The translations under genes and the position numbers were made by a program. From NCBI RefSeq assembly GCF_900103585.1, contig NZ_FNHV01000008.1, positions 109,823 to 173,822 of the forward strand: DNA of 64,000 nucleotides. The letters are read 5' to 3'. Under the pieces are notes generated by a model that did not search any database, was not told the DNA's origin, and was given only the letters and a program-made list of their open reading frames with translations. Position 1 is the first letter of the stretch. The number at the start of each line of letters is the position of its first letter. This DNA is from Streptomyces sp. cf386 (GTDB lineage: Bacteria; Actinomycetota; Actinomycetes; Streptomycetales; Streptomycetaceae). This document shows positions 26,741-34,732 of the stretch, one piece after another.

Positions 26741-26787
26741 CGCGTAGACCCGTGTAGATCCGCGTAGATCCGCGTAGATCCGCGTAG
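26741..26787. repeat. 10-bp tandem repeat
   Basis: Four to five head-to-tail copies of CGCGTAGATC (first copies CGCGTAGACC and CGTGTAGATC) lie just after the VOC gene stop. The period is close to one DNA turn. No palindrome or terminator is evident. Confidence 0.7.
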
Positions 26788-26854
26788 CCAAGCAGTTCCG
26801 TGGTTCCGCCGCCTCTGAAGGAGCTTATTCGTCCGTTTCGGTGATAATTGGGGC

Positions 26855-27223
26855 ATGGGTACGACGACGTTTGTACTAGCGGCCTCGTCGAGTGAAGTAC
26901 TCAACGTGATCGCCGCCTTCGTGGGTGGCCTGTTCATCGCCGGCGCACTGGTCTGGGCCGTGCAGTTCGGCATGCGGGTCCGTGACCGAGAGCTGCCCCG
27001 GCCCACGGCCGACGAGCAGCCCCACCTCCCCGACACCGGCGCCGTCCACGAGATCCGCGAGATCCGCGAGCCGGACGAGGTGCCGCACTCGACGGGCCGG
27101 GAACGGCTCCTCCCGCACGAGCTGCACCACGCGGGCAGCAAGCGCAGCGAGGACCAGCACCGCAAGCGGTGGCTGCCGGGCAAGAGCGGAGCCTTCGGCG
27201 GCGGCGGGTTGGGGCACGGCTGA
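26855..27223 (+). CDS. DUF6479-like small membrane protein
   Basis: A 122-residue protein with one membrane helix (VLNVIAAFVGGLFIAGALVW) at residues 15-36 followed by a charged cytoplasmic tail rich in Arg, Glu and His. A short amphipathic repeat (EIREIREPDE) and a Gly-rich end (GAFGGGGLGHG) are visible. This matches the DUF6479 family of Streptomyces, of unknown function. The start has only a weak TTGGGGC upstream. Confidence 0.65.
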   Translation: MGTTTFVLAASSSEVLNVIAAFVGGLFIAGALVWAVQFGMRVRDRELPRPTADEQPHLPDTGAVHEIREIREPDEVPHSTGRERLLPHELHHAGSKRSEDQHRKRWLPGKSGAFGGGGLGHG

Positions 27224-27257
27224 GCCGCCGGGAAACAGCCACTACGAGAAACAGCCC

Positions 27258-27770
27258 CTAGGCACTCTGCCCCGACGACGTGTCCGCGATGTCCTGCGCC
27301 GTCGCCAGCGCCAGGATCACGAAGAAGTCGATGCCGACCATGATCACCGACCACACCGGCGTGTACGGCAGGAAGAGAAAGTGGAGCACCATGCTCAGTG
27401 ACGCCACGAAGATGCCGGTGATCCGTGCCCACCAGGCGCCCTGGAGGATGCCGTAGCCGACCGCGGCCACGATGACGCCGAGGACGAGCAGGGTCCAGCC
27501 CCAGCCCGTGAGGCTCATGCCGAAGACGTAGTCGCCGACGCTGCCGTAGACGTCGTCCTGGGCGATCGCGGAGATGCCCTGGAGGATGGCCAGCAGGCCG
27601 TTCACCAGCATCAGTACGCCGGCGAAGACGAGTCCGCCGGTGACCCAGCCGGGGACGGCGGATGCGGGCCGCTGCCCGCCGGTCGTGCCGGGGGTGGGGC
27701 CGGGGGCTCCGGGGTGGCTGTGTGCCGCGTCGGTTGCCTGTGACTGTGGCTGCGACTGCTGCTGACTCAT
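27258..27770 (-). CDS. DUF7144-like four-TM membrane protein
   Basis: A 170-residue protein. The first 40 residues are Gln/Ser/Pro-rich and soluble. Four hydrophobic helices follow: VTGGLVFAGVLMLVNGLLAI, WTLLVLGVIVAAVGYGILQG, ITGIFVASLSMVLHFLFLP and VIMVGIDFFVILALATA. The arrangement matches the DUF7144 family of actinobacterial membrane proteins. The ATG at 27770 precedes the Gln-rich start. Convergent with the DUF6479 gene. Confidence 0.7.
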   Translation of the reverse strand: MSQQQSQPQSQATDAAHSHPGAPGPTPGTTGGQRPASAVPGWVTGGLVFAGVLMLVNGLLAILQGISAIAQDDVYGSVGDYVFGMSLTGWGWTLLVLGVIVAAVGYGILQGAWWARITGIFVASLSMVLHFLFLPYTPVWSVIMVGIDFFVILALATAQDIADTSSGQSA

Positions 27771-27965
27771 GGCTGTCGTACCCCACTTCTCGCGTGTTCT
27801 GCGGTCGGTACGACGATGGGTTCGGCCGGGGGCGGTCACCACGGGGCGAGGGCCGAACGGGTGACGGCCGGGGTGCGGGCGCGGGCATGCCGACCTTCAC
27901 TGGAGGGGCCCGGACAGACAGGTCCCGGTCCGGGAACCAACCGGAACGCACCCGCTGGAGGCGCC

Positions 27966-28427
27966 ATGCCCGGTCACCGAACGCGGTGGACGACGACCAC
28001 CACGACCCTCGCGACGACCGCCGCACTGGCCGCCGCCCTCCTGACCGCGTGCAGCGACGGCGACACCCCCACCTCGGTGGCGAGCAAAGCCGCATCGGCC
28101 TTCGACTCGGCGACGGCGGAGGCGGGCCGCCAGTTGGACGACATCAAGGGCGGCATCGACGCCAAGGACGCGGTGAAGCTCGCCGAGCCGAAGACCGACT
28201 CGGACGGCCGTACGACCGTGGAGGTCACGGCGGACAACACGACCGACGCAACCCGGTCCTTCGCCGTGCAGATCAACTTCCGCGACGAGGACGACAATCT
28301 CCTGGACGCCACCGTGGTGACCGTGTCCGACGTACCGGGGGGCGAGTCGGGGAAGGGCACCGCCCGCAGCACGCGCCAGTTGAGCGGCGAGATTCGGGCC
28401 GAGGTGGCGAGGGCGTTGCGCTACTGA
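27966..28427 (+). CDS. Small lipoprotein with FxLYD-like beta-sandwich
   Basis: A 153-residue exported protein. The signal peptide ends in a lipobox-like LLTACSDG. The mature part, residues 60-150, reads TTVEVTADNTTDATRSFAVQ, INFRDEDDNLLDATVVTV and GESGKGTARSTRQ. This is the pattern of FxLYD-type beta-sandwich domains in Streptomyces lipoproteins. No enzymatic residues are seen. Its promoter region is shared with the DUF7144 gene. Confidence 0.7.
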   Translation: MPGHRTRWTTTTTTLATTAALAAALLTACSDGDTPTSVASKAASAFDSATAEAGRQLDDIKGGIDAKDAVKLAEPKTDSDGRTTVEVTADNTTDATRSFAVQINFRDEDDNLLDATVVTVSDVPGGESGKGTARSTRQLSGEIRAEVARALRY

Positions 28428-28469
28428 CGGAGCTGACGGGACTGACGGGCGCAACGGGACTGACGCGCG

Positions 28470-29318
28470 CTACTGACGGCCGGCCGCGCCCCGCCGGGGC
28501 TCGGGCGCGCCCGGCACGGTGATGTTGATCTGTTCGCTCGTCGCGCTGACGCCGTTCATCGTCGCCGTCGCCTGGAGGCGGCCCGGGCCGGGCGGGAGGG
28601 CGAGGGCGGGCTTGCAGTGCCAGATGCCGTTCGGGGCGGCGGTGGTCGCGCAGACCTCGTTCTCCGCCGCGTCGCGGACCGTCACCTGGGCGCCGGGATA
28701 GGCCGTACCGATCGCCCTCGGCAACGTGCTCACCGGGACCCCCGGCTGAGGGCTGGTCAGCGTCGGCGCGGGCAGCCCGACCGTCACGCTGCAGGTGCCC
28801 CGCTCCCGCACGGTGCCGTCCGCGTCCCGCAGGACCAGGGTGCAGTCGGGGAGCCGCGTGCCGGGTTCGGCGTCCGAGGGGACCGACAGGACGAAGGGGA
28901 ACGTACGGCTCGTCCACACGGACACCGCCTCCCTCGCCGAATCGGGCACGCCCCCGAAGGTGTACGTCCCGCTGGCCCCACCCTGCTGCACCGCCCCCCG
29001 GTACCCGAGCGCGGCGAACGGCACCCCCGTCACCCTCGTGGTCGCCGGCGCCGACAGGGTCAGCGTGGAACCCGCGCCCAGCGGCGCTTCCGTTGCCGGA
29101 ACCCCCTCGAAACCCCCTACCTCGACGAGCCCCTCCCGCCCGGGCTCGATGGTCGCCGCCGCCCACAGATCACGGCCGACCGAGCCGACCGGTGCGGCCG
29201 CTGCGGTCGATCCCGTCCCGCCCTCTGCGCCGTACGTCACCCCGGTCAACCCGGACATGGACACAGCGCCCGCGACAGCGAGCGACCCGAGAACCGTCGT
29301 CTTCCAGGACCTGCTCAT
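28470..29318 (-). CDS. Secreted two-domain beta-sandwich (Ig-like) protein
   Basis: A 282-residue protein with a signal peptide (cut near TYGAEG, residue 30). Domain 1 (residues 45-170) is all-beta with two cysteines. Domain 2 (about 180-270) is a bacterial Ig-like repeat: PTLTSPQPGVPVSTLPRAIG, AQVTVRDAAENEVCATTAAP and GRLQATATMNGVSATSEQIN. Such proteins bind cell surfaces or sugars; no catalytic motif is present. Convergent with the lipoprotein gene. Confidence 0.7.
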   Translation of the reverse strand: MSRSWKTTVLGSLAVAGAVSMSGLTGVTYGAEGGTGSTAAAAPVGSVGRDLWAAATIEPGREGLVEVGGFEGVPATEAPLGAGSTLTLSAPATTRVTGVPFAALGYRGAVQQGGASGTYTFGGVPDSAREAVSVWTSRTFPFVLSVPSDAEPGTRLPDCTLVLRDADGTVRERGTCSVTVGLPAPTLTSPQPGVPVSTLPRAIGTAYPGAQVTVRDAAENEVCATTAAPNGIWHCKPALALPPGPGRLQATATMNGVSATSEQINITVPGAPEPRRGAAGRQ

Positions 29319-29459
29319 CGTCGGCGGGGCTCCTCACACACGTCGGCAACACCACTCCCTGCGATTCTCACGGCACGTCCCGCAGGTGACGCGTGCTGTT
29401 CGGCCGTACGGACCGACGAATCGGCGCCTACCACCCGTCCGGCGGCCCGGCAGGGGCCC

Positions 29460-30341
29460 TCAGTCGATGCGGGCGAACCGGCGGGCGGCCAGCGTCAGCA
29501 GGAGCAGGGACGGGACGACCACGAGGGCCAGGTCGAGGAGGACCGGCGGTGTCCAGCCCCACCACTCGGGGCCGGCGTGGAACCAGGACGGGGTCACCGC
29601 GCCCGTGGCCGGGTCCGGCATGGTGCGGCGCAGGGCGGCGACGCCGTAGCTGAGGGGGTTGGCCGTCACCGCCAGGCCCAGCCAGGACGGCAGGCCGCCG
29701 ACCGGGAACAGGGCGCCGGAGAGGAGCACGGCGGGGGCCATGGCCAGCCCTGACACGATCTGGAACGTCTCCGGGCGGCGGATGCACACGGCCGCCGAGA
29801 CGCCCAGGGCGGTCAGCGCGAAGGCGAGCAGGGTGATCTCGGCCAGGACGAGCAGCAGCCGGGGGTGGTAGGGCAGGCCCATGAGGGCGGCCAGGGCCAG
29901 GACGGGCAGCGCGTACAGGGCGCCGGTGGTGGCGCCGCCCAGGCAGATGCCCGCGAGGATCGCGCCGCGCCGCACCGGCGCCACCAGCATCTGGCGCAGG
30001 AAGCCGGACTGCCGGTCCCACATGATCACCGTCCCCACGGCGACCGCCGGGCCCTGCACCACCATCAGCAGCGTGCCGGGGAACAGGAACGCCTGGTAGT
30101 GGCCCAGATCGCCGCCCGCCGAGCCGATCCCGTTGCCGAGCACGAACAGGAACAGCAGGGGCGCCACGAGCCCCATCACCAGCCGGGCCCGGTTGCGCAG
30201 GAACCGGGCCATCTCCCGCCGCCACAGGATCCGCACGGTCCGCAGCTCCCCGACGAGGGCTCCCCCTACACCGGGTTCATCGAATTCACCTACGCCCGTC
30301 ACGGCGCCGGACACGGAATCAGAGACGGTGGGCGGCGGCAA
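29460..30341 (-). CDS. ABC-2 type permease of the lasso-peptide exporter
   Basis: A 293-residue membrane protein with six helices (residues 60-285) of the DrrB/ABC2_membrane type. Typical stretches are GTLLMVVQGPAVAVGTVIMW, QSGFLRQMLVAPVRRGAILA and ALFPVGGLPSWLGLAVTANP, then LSYGVAALRRTM. The TTG start follows GAGGAGG. It is 36 bp after the ATP-binding gene and last in the lasso-peptide operon. It very likely forms the exporter that secretes the mature peptide and protects the producer. Confidence 0.85.
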   Translation of the reverse strand: MPPPTVSDSVSGAVTGVGEFDEPGVGGALVGELRTVRILWRREMARFLRNRARLVMGLVAPLLFLFVLGNGIGSAGGDLGHYQAFLFPGTLLMVVQGPAVAVGTVIMWDRQSGFLRQMLVAPVRRGAILAGICLGGATTGALYALPVLALAALMGLPYHPRLLLVLAEITLLAFALTALGVSAAVCIRRPETFQIVSGLAMAPAVLLSGALFPVGGLPSWLGLAVTANPLSYGVAALRRTMPDPATGAVTPSWFHAGPEWWGWTPPVLLDLALVVVPSLLLLTLAARRFARID

Positions 30342-30377
30342 AGGGGCCTCCTCGGTACCGGAAGAGAGGTGTCAGAG

Positions 30378-31304
30378 CTAGCGGATCGTGCGGCCCGTGT
30401 GGTGGAGGAACACGTCGTCGAGGGTCGGGGCCGCGACCGTCACCGAGCGGACCGGGACCGTGAGTTCGGCGCACAGGCGGGGGACCAGCGCGGCTCCGTC
30501 CGGGGCGCGCAGGCGTACGCCGCCGGGGCCGGTCACCGTCGGCAGCCCGAACTGCCGGCGCACGGACTCGGCGACCTGCTCGTCGTCATCGGTGTGCAGC
30601 GTGATGAGGTCGGCTCCGATGACGGACTTCAGCTCGGGGGGCGAGCCCTGCGCGACCAGTTCGCCGTGGTCGATGATGGCGATCCGGTCGCAGTGCTCGG
30701 CCTCCTCCAGGTGATGCGTGGTCAGGAACACGGTGATGCCGTGCTCCCGGCACAGCAGCCCGAGGTGCTCCCATATGGCGGCCCGGGTCTGCGGATCCAG
30801 GCCGGCGGTGGGCTCGTCGAGGAAGAGGACCCGGGGGCCGTGCACCAGCGCCCGGGCGATCTCCAGTCGGCGACGGGTGCCGCCGGAGAGGGCCCGGACC
30901 ACCCGGCCTGCCTGGTCGGCCAGGCCCACCAGGTCGAGCAGTGCCGTACTGGCCGCGTGGGCCGCCGGGGCGGGCAGCCCGTACAGCTCGGCCTGGAAGC
31001 GCATGCTCTCCCCGACCGTCAGATCCTGGTCGAGCGTCTGCTCCTGGAAGACGACGCCGATCCGGCGGCGCACCCGCCCGGGCTCGCGGACCACGTGCGC
31101 CCCGGCCACCCACGCGTCGCCCAGCGTCGGCCGCAGCAGGGTGCAGAGCATGCCGATGGTGGTGCTCTTGCCCGCGCCGTTCGGGCCGAGGAAGCCGAAG
31201 ATCCGCCCAGCCGGGACGGTGAGGTCGAGTCCGACCACGGCCTCCCGCCGCCCGTAGAGCTTGCTCAGTTCCTCGGTGCGTACGGCGATGTCGTCGCCCA
31301 CCAC
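30378..31304 (-). CDS. ABC transporter ATP-binding protein (DrrA-like) of the lasso-peptide exporter
   Basis: A 308-residue ATPase. Walker A is LGPNGAGKSTT, the Q-loop sits in VVFQEQTLD, the signature is LSGGTRRRLEIARAL, Walker B VLFLDEPTAGLDP and the switch His in LTTHHLEEAE. The C-terminal DrrA-type domain continues to VTVAAPTLDDVFLHHTG. The GTG start has GGGGAG four to five bases upstream. It lies 15 bp after the protease gene. Role: powers export of the lasso peptide with the permease that follows. Confidence 0.9.
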   Translation of the reverse strand: MVGDDIAVRTEELSKLYGRREAVVGLDLTVPAGRIFGFLGPNGAGKSTTIGMLCTLLRPTLGDAWVAGAHVVREPGRVRRRIGVVFQEQTLDQDLTVGESMRFQAELYGLPAPAAHAASTALLDLVGLADQAGRVVRALSGGTRRRLEIARALVHGPRVLFLDEPTAGLDPQTRAAIWEHLGLLCREHGITVFLTTHHLEEAEHCDRIAIIDHGELVAQGSPPELKSVIGADLITLHTDDDEQVAESVRRQFGLPTVTGPGGVRLRAPDGAALVPRLCAELTVPVRSVTVAAPTLDDVFLHHTGRTIR

Positions 31305-31319
31305 TACAGCTCCCCCCTG

Positions 31320-31745
31320 TCACTGTGAGCGCTTCCGCGGCGCGATGGTGATGAGCGGCGGGATGCCCGGCGTCAGCGGCAGGTCGTCCACCGGGCGGCC
31401 CTCCGCCTCCACCCACGCGTGGGCGACCATCGGGACGGTGCGCATGCCCGTGCGCCAGGTCGGCCAGGTGCCGCGGGCCCGGCAGAGCAGGGCGGTGGCG
31501 ATGGAACGGGGCAGACAGCCCTGGCCCGCGCAGCGCACGCTCACCGCGACCACGTCGGTGCGGGCGCGGGCGGCCTCCGCGTAGGTCGAGGGGCGGGCGC
31601 CGCGCGAACAAGCGGTCAGGATGCGCCGGATGCGCAGCGGGGACAGCCGCCCGATCAGATGGGCCGCGCCGACCGCCAGCAGCGGCAGGGGGCGGCGGTG
31701 CAGGGGCAGACGGGGACGCTCCCGGAAGACGGAAGGGACGCTCAT
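31320..31745 (-). CDS. Lasso peptide biosynthesis B2 protein (leader peptidase)
   Basis: A 141-residue transglutaminase-like cysteine protease. The catalytic triad is visible: Cys77 in AGQGCLPRS, His109 in VAHAWVEAEG and Asp120 in RPVDD. This is the standard B2 (LarD/McjB C-terminal) fold and length. It removes the leader from the precursor at the Thr-Gly junction so that the new Gly amine can be cyclised. The start overlaps the B1 gene by 4 nt. Confidence 0.93.
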   Translation of the reverse strand: MSVPSVFRERPRLPLHRRPLPLLAVGAAHLIGRLSPLRIRRILTACSRGARPSTYAEAARARTDVVAVSVRCAGQGCLPRSIATALLCRARGTWPTWRTGMRTVPMVAHAWVEAEGRPVDDLPLTPGIPPLITIAPRKRSQ

Positions 31746-32014
31746 ACGACCACCAGTCCCATGCACGCCAACTCGGCGGTGAGCGCGTCGACATCGGCCG
31801 CCGCCCGCTCCTCGGAGACCTCGTAGGCCTCGACGAGGTTCCTGGTGACATCGGCCGGGGTCGAGCCGGCGAGCAGCGCGCGCAGGATGAGGGCGCCGCT
31901 CGGATTCAGCTTGAAGTAGCGGCCCTTGCGTTCGTCGAGGAGGACCATGCCGTCCTCTACGTCGGAGACGGAGACGTGCCGCCGCAGCCTCGGCGCCTTC
32001 CTGACCTTGCTCAT
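31742..32014 (-). CDS. Lasso peptide biosynthesis PqqD-like RRE protein (B1)
   Basis: A 90-residue protein with the RiPP recognition element fold: VSVSDVEDGMVLLDERKGRY, FKLNPSGALILRALL and a C-terminal helix VSEERAAADVDALTAELA. Split-B lasso clusters use it to bind the leader peptide (through the YxxP motif) and deliver it to B2. It overlaps the cyclase gene by 4 nt at its start and the B2 gene by 4 nt at its end. Confidence 0.93.
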   Translation of the reverse strand: MSKVRKAPRLRRHVSVSDVEDGMVLLDERKGRYFKLNPSGALILRALLAGSTPADVTRNLVEAYEVSEERAAADVDALTAELACMGLVVV

Positions 32015-33873
32015 GCGGCGGCCTCGCTTCCCAGGCCGGTCGCGGTGGTGGACGGTCCGGCGTGGGCGCGCAGCCAGGTCTCGACGGCCAGGGTCGCCTC
32101 CAGGGTGACGGGGGACAGACGGGGCGGGAACATGCTCAGGCAGGCGCGGCGCAGGGCGTCGGCGTCGACCAGGCCGAGGGTGGCGAGGAGCGGCTGGTCG
32201 AGGAGTTCCGCGAGTTCGGCGCGGCGGCGGCGCAGGCCGCTCTGCATCTCGGCGCTGTACTCGCCCTTGGTGGCACGGCCGAGCAGCTCGGCGGGCACCG
32301 TCTGCCGCATCGCCCGCACCAGGAGCGGCTTGTAGGCGAAGGGCGTGGTGCGCTCGTGGAGCCGTACGGACAGGGCCGCCTCGACCACCCGGTCGTCGTA
32401 GAACGGGTAGTGGGTGGGCAGGCCCGCCTGGCTGGTGATGCGGGTCAGCTGGCGGACGAGGCGGGTGCCGTTGCGCACGGACCACAGGACCTCGTGCTGG
32501 CCGCGGGTGGTGGCGAGGGGCTCGGCTTCGAGGGCGCTGTGCCCGAGCAGTTCGCGTACGGCCGCCGCGGCGTCCGGGCTTGCCCAGGGCGGCAGTTGGG
32601 GGCGGAGCAGCTGCCAGCCCAGGGCGGGGGAGCCGTCGAGGGCGAGCATGGGGGACAGGTCGCGTGCCGTGTCCGCGAGCCAGCGCCCGTACGAGCGGTT
32701 GTCGGCCAGCGCCCTCAGCGTCGGGAGCAGGTGCCAGCGCTGGGCGGAGAGCGTCGCGCGCAGGTGGGTGAGGGCGGTGCGCGGGTGGGCGCGCAGGGTG
32801 GTGTGCAGATACGGCGGGCGCGCGGACACGATCTGGTCGGCGCCCTCGCCCGACAGGTGCAGCCGTGAGCCGCGGCTCGCCAGCCGGCGCGCGGTCTCCG
32901 CGAACGCGGCGTGGACCCGGCCGCCGAGGGCCGGTTCGTCGACGCCGTCGCCCGCGCGCAGCACCCCGGTGTAGTGGGGCGGCAGTTCGCCGGTCGGCAG
33001 GGTGAGGTGTTCCGTGTCCGGCAGGTGGGCCGCCGCCCGCCGGGCCCAGGCGAGGTCGTCGTTGGCGGGGTCCGCGCCGACGACGGTGAGGGCCAGCAGT
33101 CGGGCCGGGCCCCGCGCGGCCAGGAAGCACAGCGAGGTGGAGTCGAGACCGCCGGACAGGTCCGAGCTGATCAGGCCGCCGTCTGCGGTGCGTACGGCCA
33201 CCGCGTCCGCGAGGGCCCCGGCCAGCCGCTCGGCGCCCTCGGCGAGGGACAGTTCGGGCTCGGGGGCCTGCCACCAGGGGCGGGTGCGGGCGTCGCCGTC
33301 CGCGTCCGTGAGCAGCGCCGTACCGGCCGGGACCGCCGAGATGCCGCGCCACAGGGGGCGTTCGTCGAGGGGGTGCGGGATCAGCGGGTCCATCAGCCGG
33401 AGCGCGACCAGGCGTTCGTCGAGACCGGCGTCGATGGCGGTGGCCAGGACGTCCGAGCGGTCGCAGGCGACGACGACCCCGGCCACCCGGGCGGAGAACA
33501 GCCGCCGCAGCCCCGAGGCCGTGCCCTGGGAGCGCAGCCGGCCCGCCTCCGAGGCCAGCAGATGGCAGCTGCCGGTCGGCCCGTCCGCGGCGATCCGGCC
33601 GAGCGAGCCGAGCGCGTCGCCCTCCCGGACGAGCGCGGCGAGCCGGGGCCCGGTCAGCGGGGTGAGCCCCACCGCCGCCACCCGCGCGGCGCCGACCGCC
33701 GCCACTACCACCTCGCCGTCGGCCCACCGCCCGACGAGCCACGGCCGCCCCGACGCGTGCTCGACGACGTTCGTCGCCTCCGCGCCCAGGACCGCCGCGG
33801 CCGCCCGCGCCGCGTCGCAGTCCGGCAGCACCGCGAACCAGCCGCTGCCCGCCGCCCCCGTGCATTTCGGCAT
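32011..33873 (-). CDS. Lasso cyclase (asparagine synthetase-like)
   Basis: A 620-residue enzyme that adenylates a ring-acceptor carboxylate and closes the macrolactam. The N-terminal half is a degenerate glutaminase-like domain lacking the Cys2 nucleophile. The ATP-pyrophosphatase domain begins near residue 235 with ISSDLSGGLDSTSLCFLAA; LHLSGEGADQIVS and a C-terminal KGEYSAEMQSGLRRRRAEL are also visible. The ATG at 33873 (MPKCTG) follows GAAGAG. Upstream is a hairpin and then the precursor gene. Confidence 0.93.
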   Translation of the reverse strand: MPKCTGAAGSGWFAVLPDCDAARAAAAVLGAEATNVVEHASGRPWLVGRWADGEVVVAAVGAARVAAVGLTPLTGPRLAALVREGDALGSLGRIAADGPTGSCHLLASEAGRLRSQGTASGLRRLFSARVAGVVVACDRSDVLATAIDAGLDERLVALRLMDPLIPHPLDERPLWRGISAVPAGTALLTDADGDARTRPWWQAPEPELSLAEGAERLAGALADAVAVRTADGGLISSDLSGGLDSTSLCFLAARGPARLLALTVVGADPANDDLAWARRAAAHLPDTEHLTLPTGELPPHYTGVLRAGDGVDEPALGGRVHAAFAETARRLASRGSRLHLSGEGADQIVSARPPYLHTTLRAHPRTALTHLRATLSAQRWHLLPTLRALADNRSYGRWLADTARDLSPMLALDGSPALGWQLLRPQLPPWASPDAAAAVRELLGHSALEAEPLATTRGQHEVLWSVRNGTRLVRQLTRITSQAGLPTHYPFYDDRVVEAALSVRLHERTTPFAYKPLLVRAMRQTVPAELLGRATKGEYSAEMQSGLRRRRAELAELLDQPLLATLGLVDADALRRACLSMFPPRLSPVTLEATLAVETWLRAHAGPSTTATGLGSEAAA

Positions 33874-33936
33874 CAAGCTCTTCAACCCCCTGGTCTTTAT
33901 CCCGGCCCGTTTTACTGCGCATTTCAAGAGTTGATT

Positions 33937-33975
33937 CCGGTCGCGGCCGGGCGATCTGGTCCCGGCCGCGATCGG
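33937..33975 (-). promoter_or_regulatory. Intercistronic hairpin between lasso precursor and cyclase
   Basis: CCGGTCGCGGCCGGG and CCCGGCCGCGATCGG form a 15-bp stem with one G-T wobble and a 9-nt loop, starting 6 bp after the precursor stop codon. There is no U-tract. It most likely stabilises the precursor mRNA 3' end or lets only part of the transcription pass into the enzyme genes. Confidence 0.75.
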
Positions 33976-33981
33976 ACGGGG

Positions 33982-34116
33982 TCAGCAGGTGTTGTGCTGG
34001 GCCGGGTACTCGAAGAAGTCGAAACCACAACCGGTGGTCAGCTCCGAGAATGCGGCGACCTCGGCCACCGCCGGGGGCTCGTACACGGGCTTCTCATCCA
34101 CCTGGTCCTGCTCCAT
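33982..34116 (-). CDS. Lasso peptide precursor (A gene)
   Basis: A 44-residue precursor. The leader (28 residues) has the RRE-recognition motif Y12-E-P-P15, then V17, A21 and F23 in the positions of YxxPxLxxxGxF, and Thr27 at the critical -2 position. The core is GCGFDFFEYPAQHNTC: Gly1 is the ring amine, Glu8 the only acceptor at 7-9, giving an 8-membered ring, with the tail from Tyr9. Cys2 in the ring and Cys16 at the C-terminus could form one disulfide. The ribosome site is GAAGGAAA. The immediate neighbours are cyclase, B1, B2 and exporter genes in order. Confidence 0.93.
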   Translation of the reverse strand: MEQDQVDEKPVYEPPAVAEVAAFSELTTGCGFDFFEYPAQHNTC

Positions 34117-34403
34117 CGCGAGTTTCCTTCCGGGTCGACGGAAATTCCGGAAACAGATTGCGATGGCGGACAGGGCGGCCACAAGGGGAGATTCTCGCCG
34201 CACCGAAAAAGGAGTCGGAGAGGGTCGTCGAGTAGAAATTCGAGTTTAAAGAGCGGGCCCATTCAAAAGGCCTGCAGATGGTTCGCCCCCGGCGTCCGGA
34301 ACAGCTGGCTACGGCTGGTTACGGCTGGGTTCAAACCCTCCGTACCAGTGATTCGCCATCCTCTTCCCCGCTAATCCGACGATGGCCGAAACCCCCGCCC
34401 CGA

Positions 34404-34664
34404 CTACCGAGCCGCCTTCTTCACGTCCTCCTCGGCCTCCCCCCGCGCGGTGCCCTGCTCCTTCGCGTACTCGGTCACCGCGGTCTGGACATCGCGGGCG
34501 AGGTCGCGCCAGGCCCGCCAGGCCGTCTCGTACGTGTCGGTCTGGAGCTCGGTCCACGGGGTGTGAGCGGGCGCCCCGTACTGGTCCCGGAGCTCCTCCA
34601 CCCTGGTGTGCGCCTGGTCCGCCGCCCGCTGCATGGCGACGAGTTCGTCGAAGGTGCGTGCCAC
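34404..34664 (-). CDS. Small helical conserved hypothetical protein
   Basis: An 86-residue, highly charged, all-helical protein (FDELVAMQRAADQAHTRVEE, YETAWRAWRDLARDVQTAVT). It has no signal peptide or membrane helix and looks coiled-coil. Many Streptomyces genomes carry small proteins of this kind; I do not recognise a function. It lies downstream of the TetR gene and upstream of the lasso region on the same strand. Confidence 0.65.
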   Translation of the reverse strand: MARTFDELVAMQRAADQAHTRVEELRDQYGAPAHTPWTELQTDTYETAWRAWRDLARDVQTAVTEYAKEQGTARGEAEEDVKKAAR

Positions 34665-34732
34665 GCGTCCGGATCCTTGGGCAGCGGGGCCGCCCCGAGC
34701 GGTTCGCCACGCGAGCGGCCCGCTCCTCTCAC

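Noticed and set aside
31742..34030. 762-codon minus-strand frame over the lasso cyclase
   Set aside because: Arg/Pro/Gly-rich shadow of the cyclase gene; the PqqD-like ending shared with it is just the true B1 gene in frame.
33982..34116. Asp5 as ring acceptor of the lasso peptide
   Set aside because: A 5-residue ring is outside the known 7-9 range; Glu8 is the only allowed acceptor.
33982..34116. Lanthipeptide interpretation (Cys and Thr in core)
   Set aside because: No LanB/C/M-type gene is present, while all lasso enzymes are.
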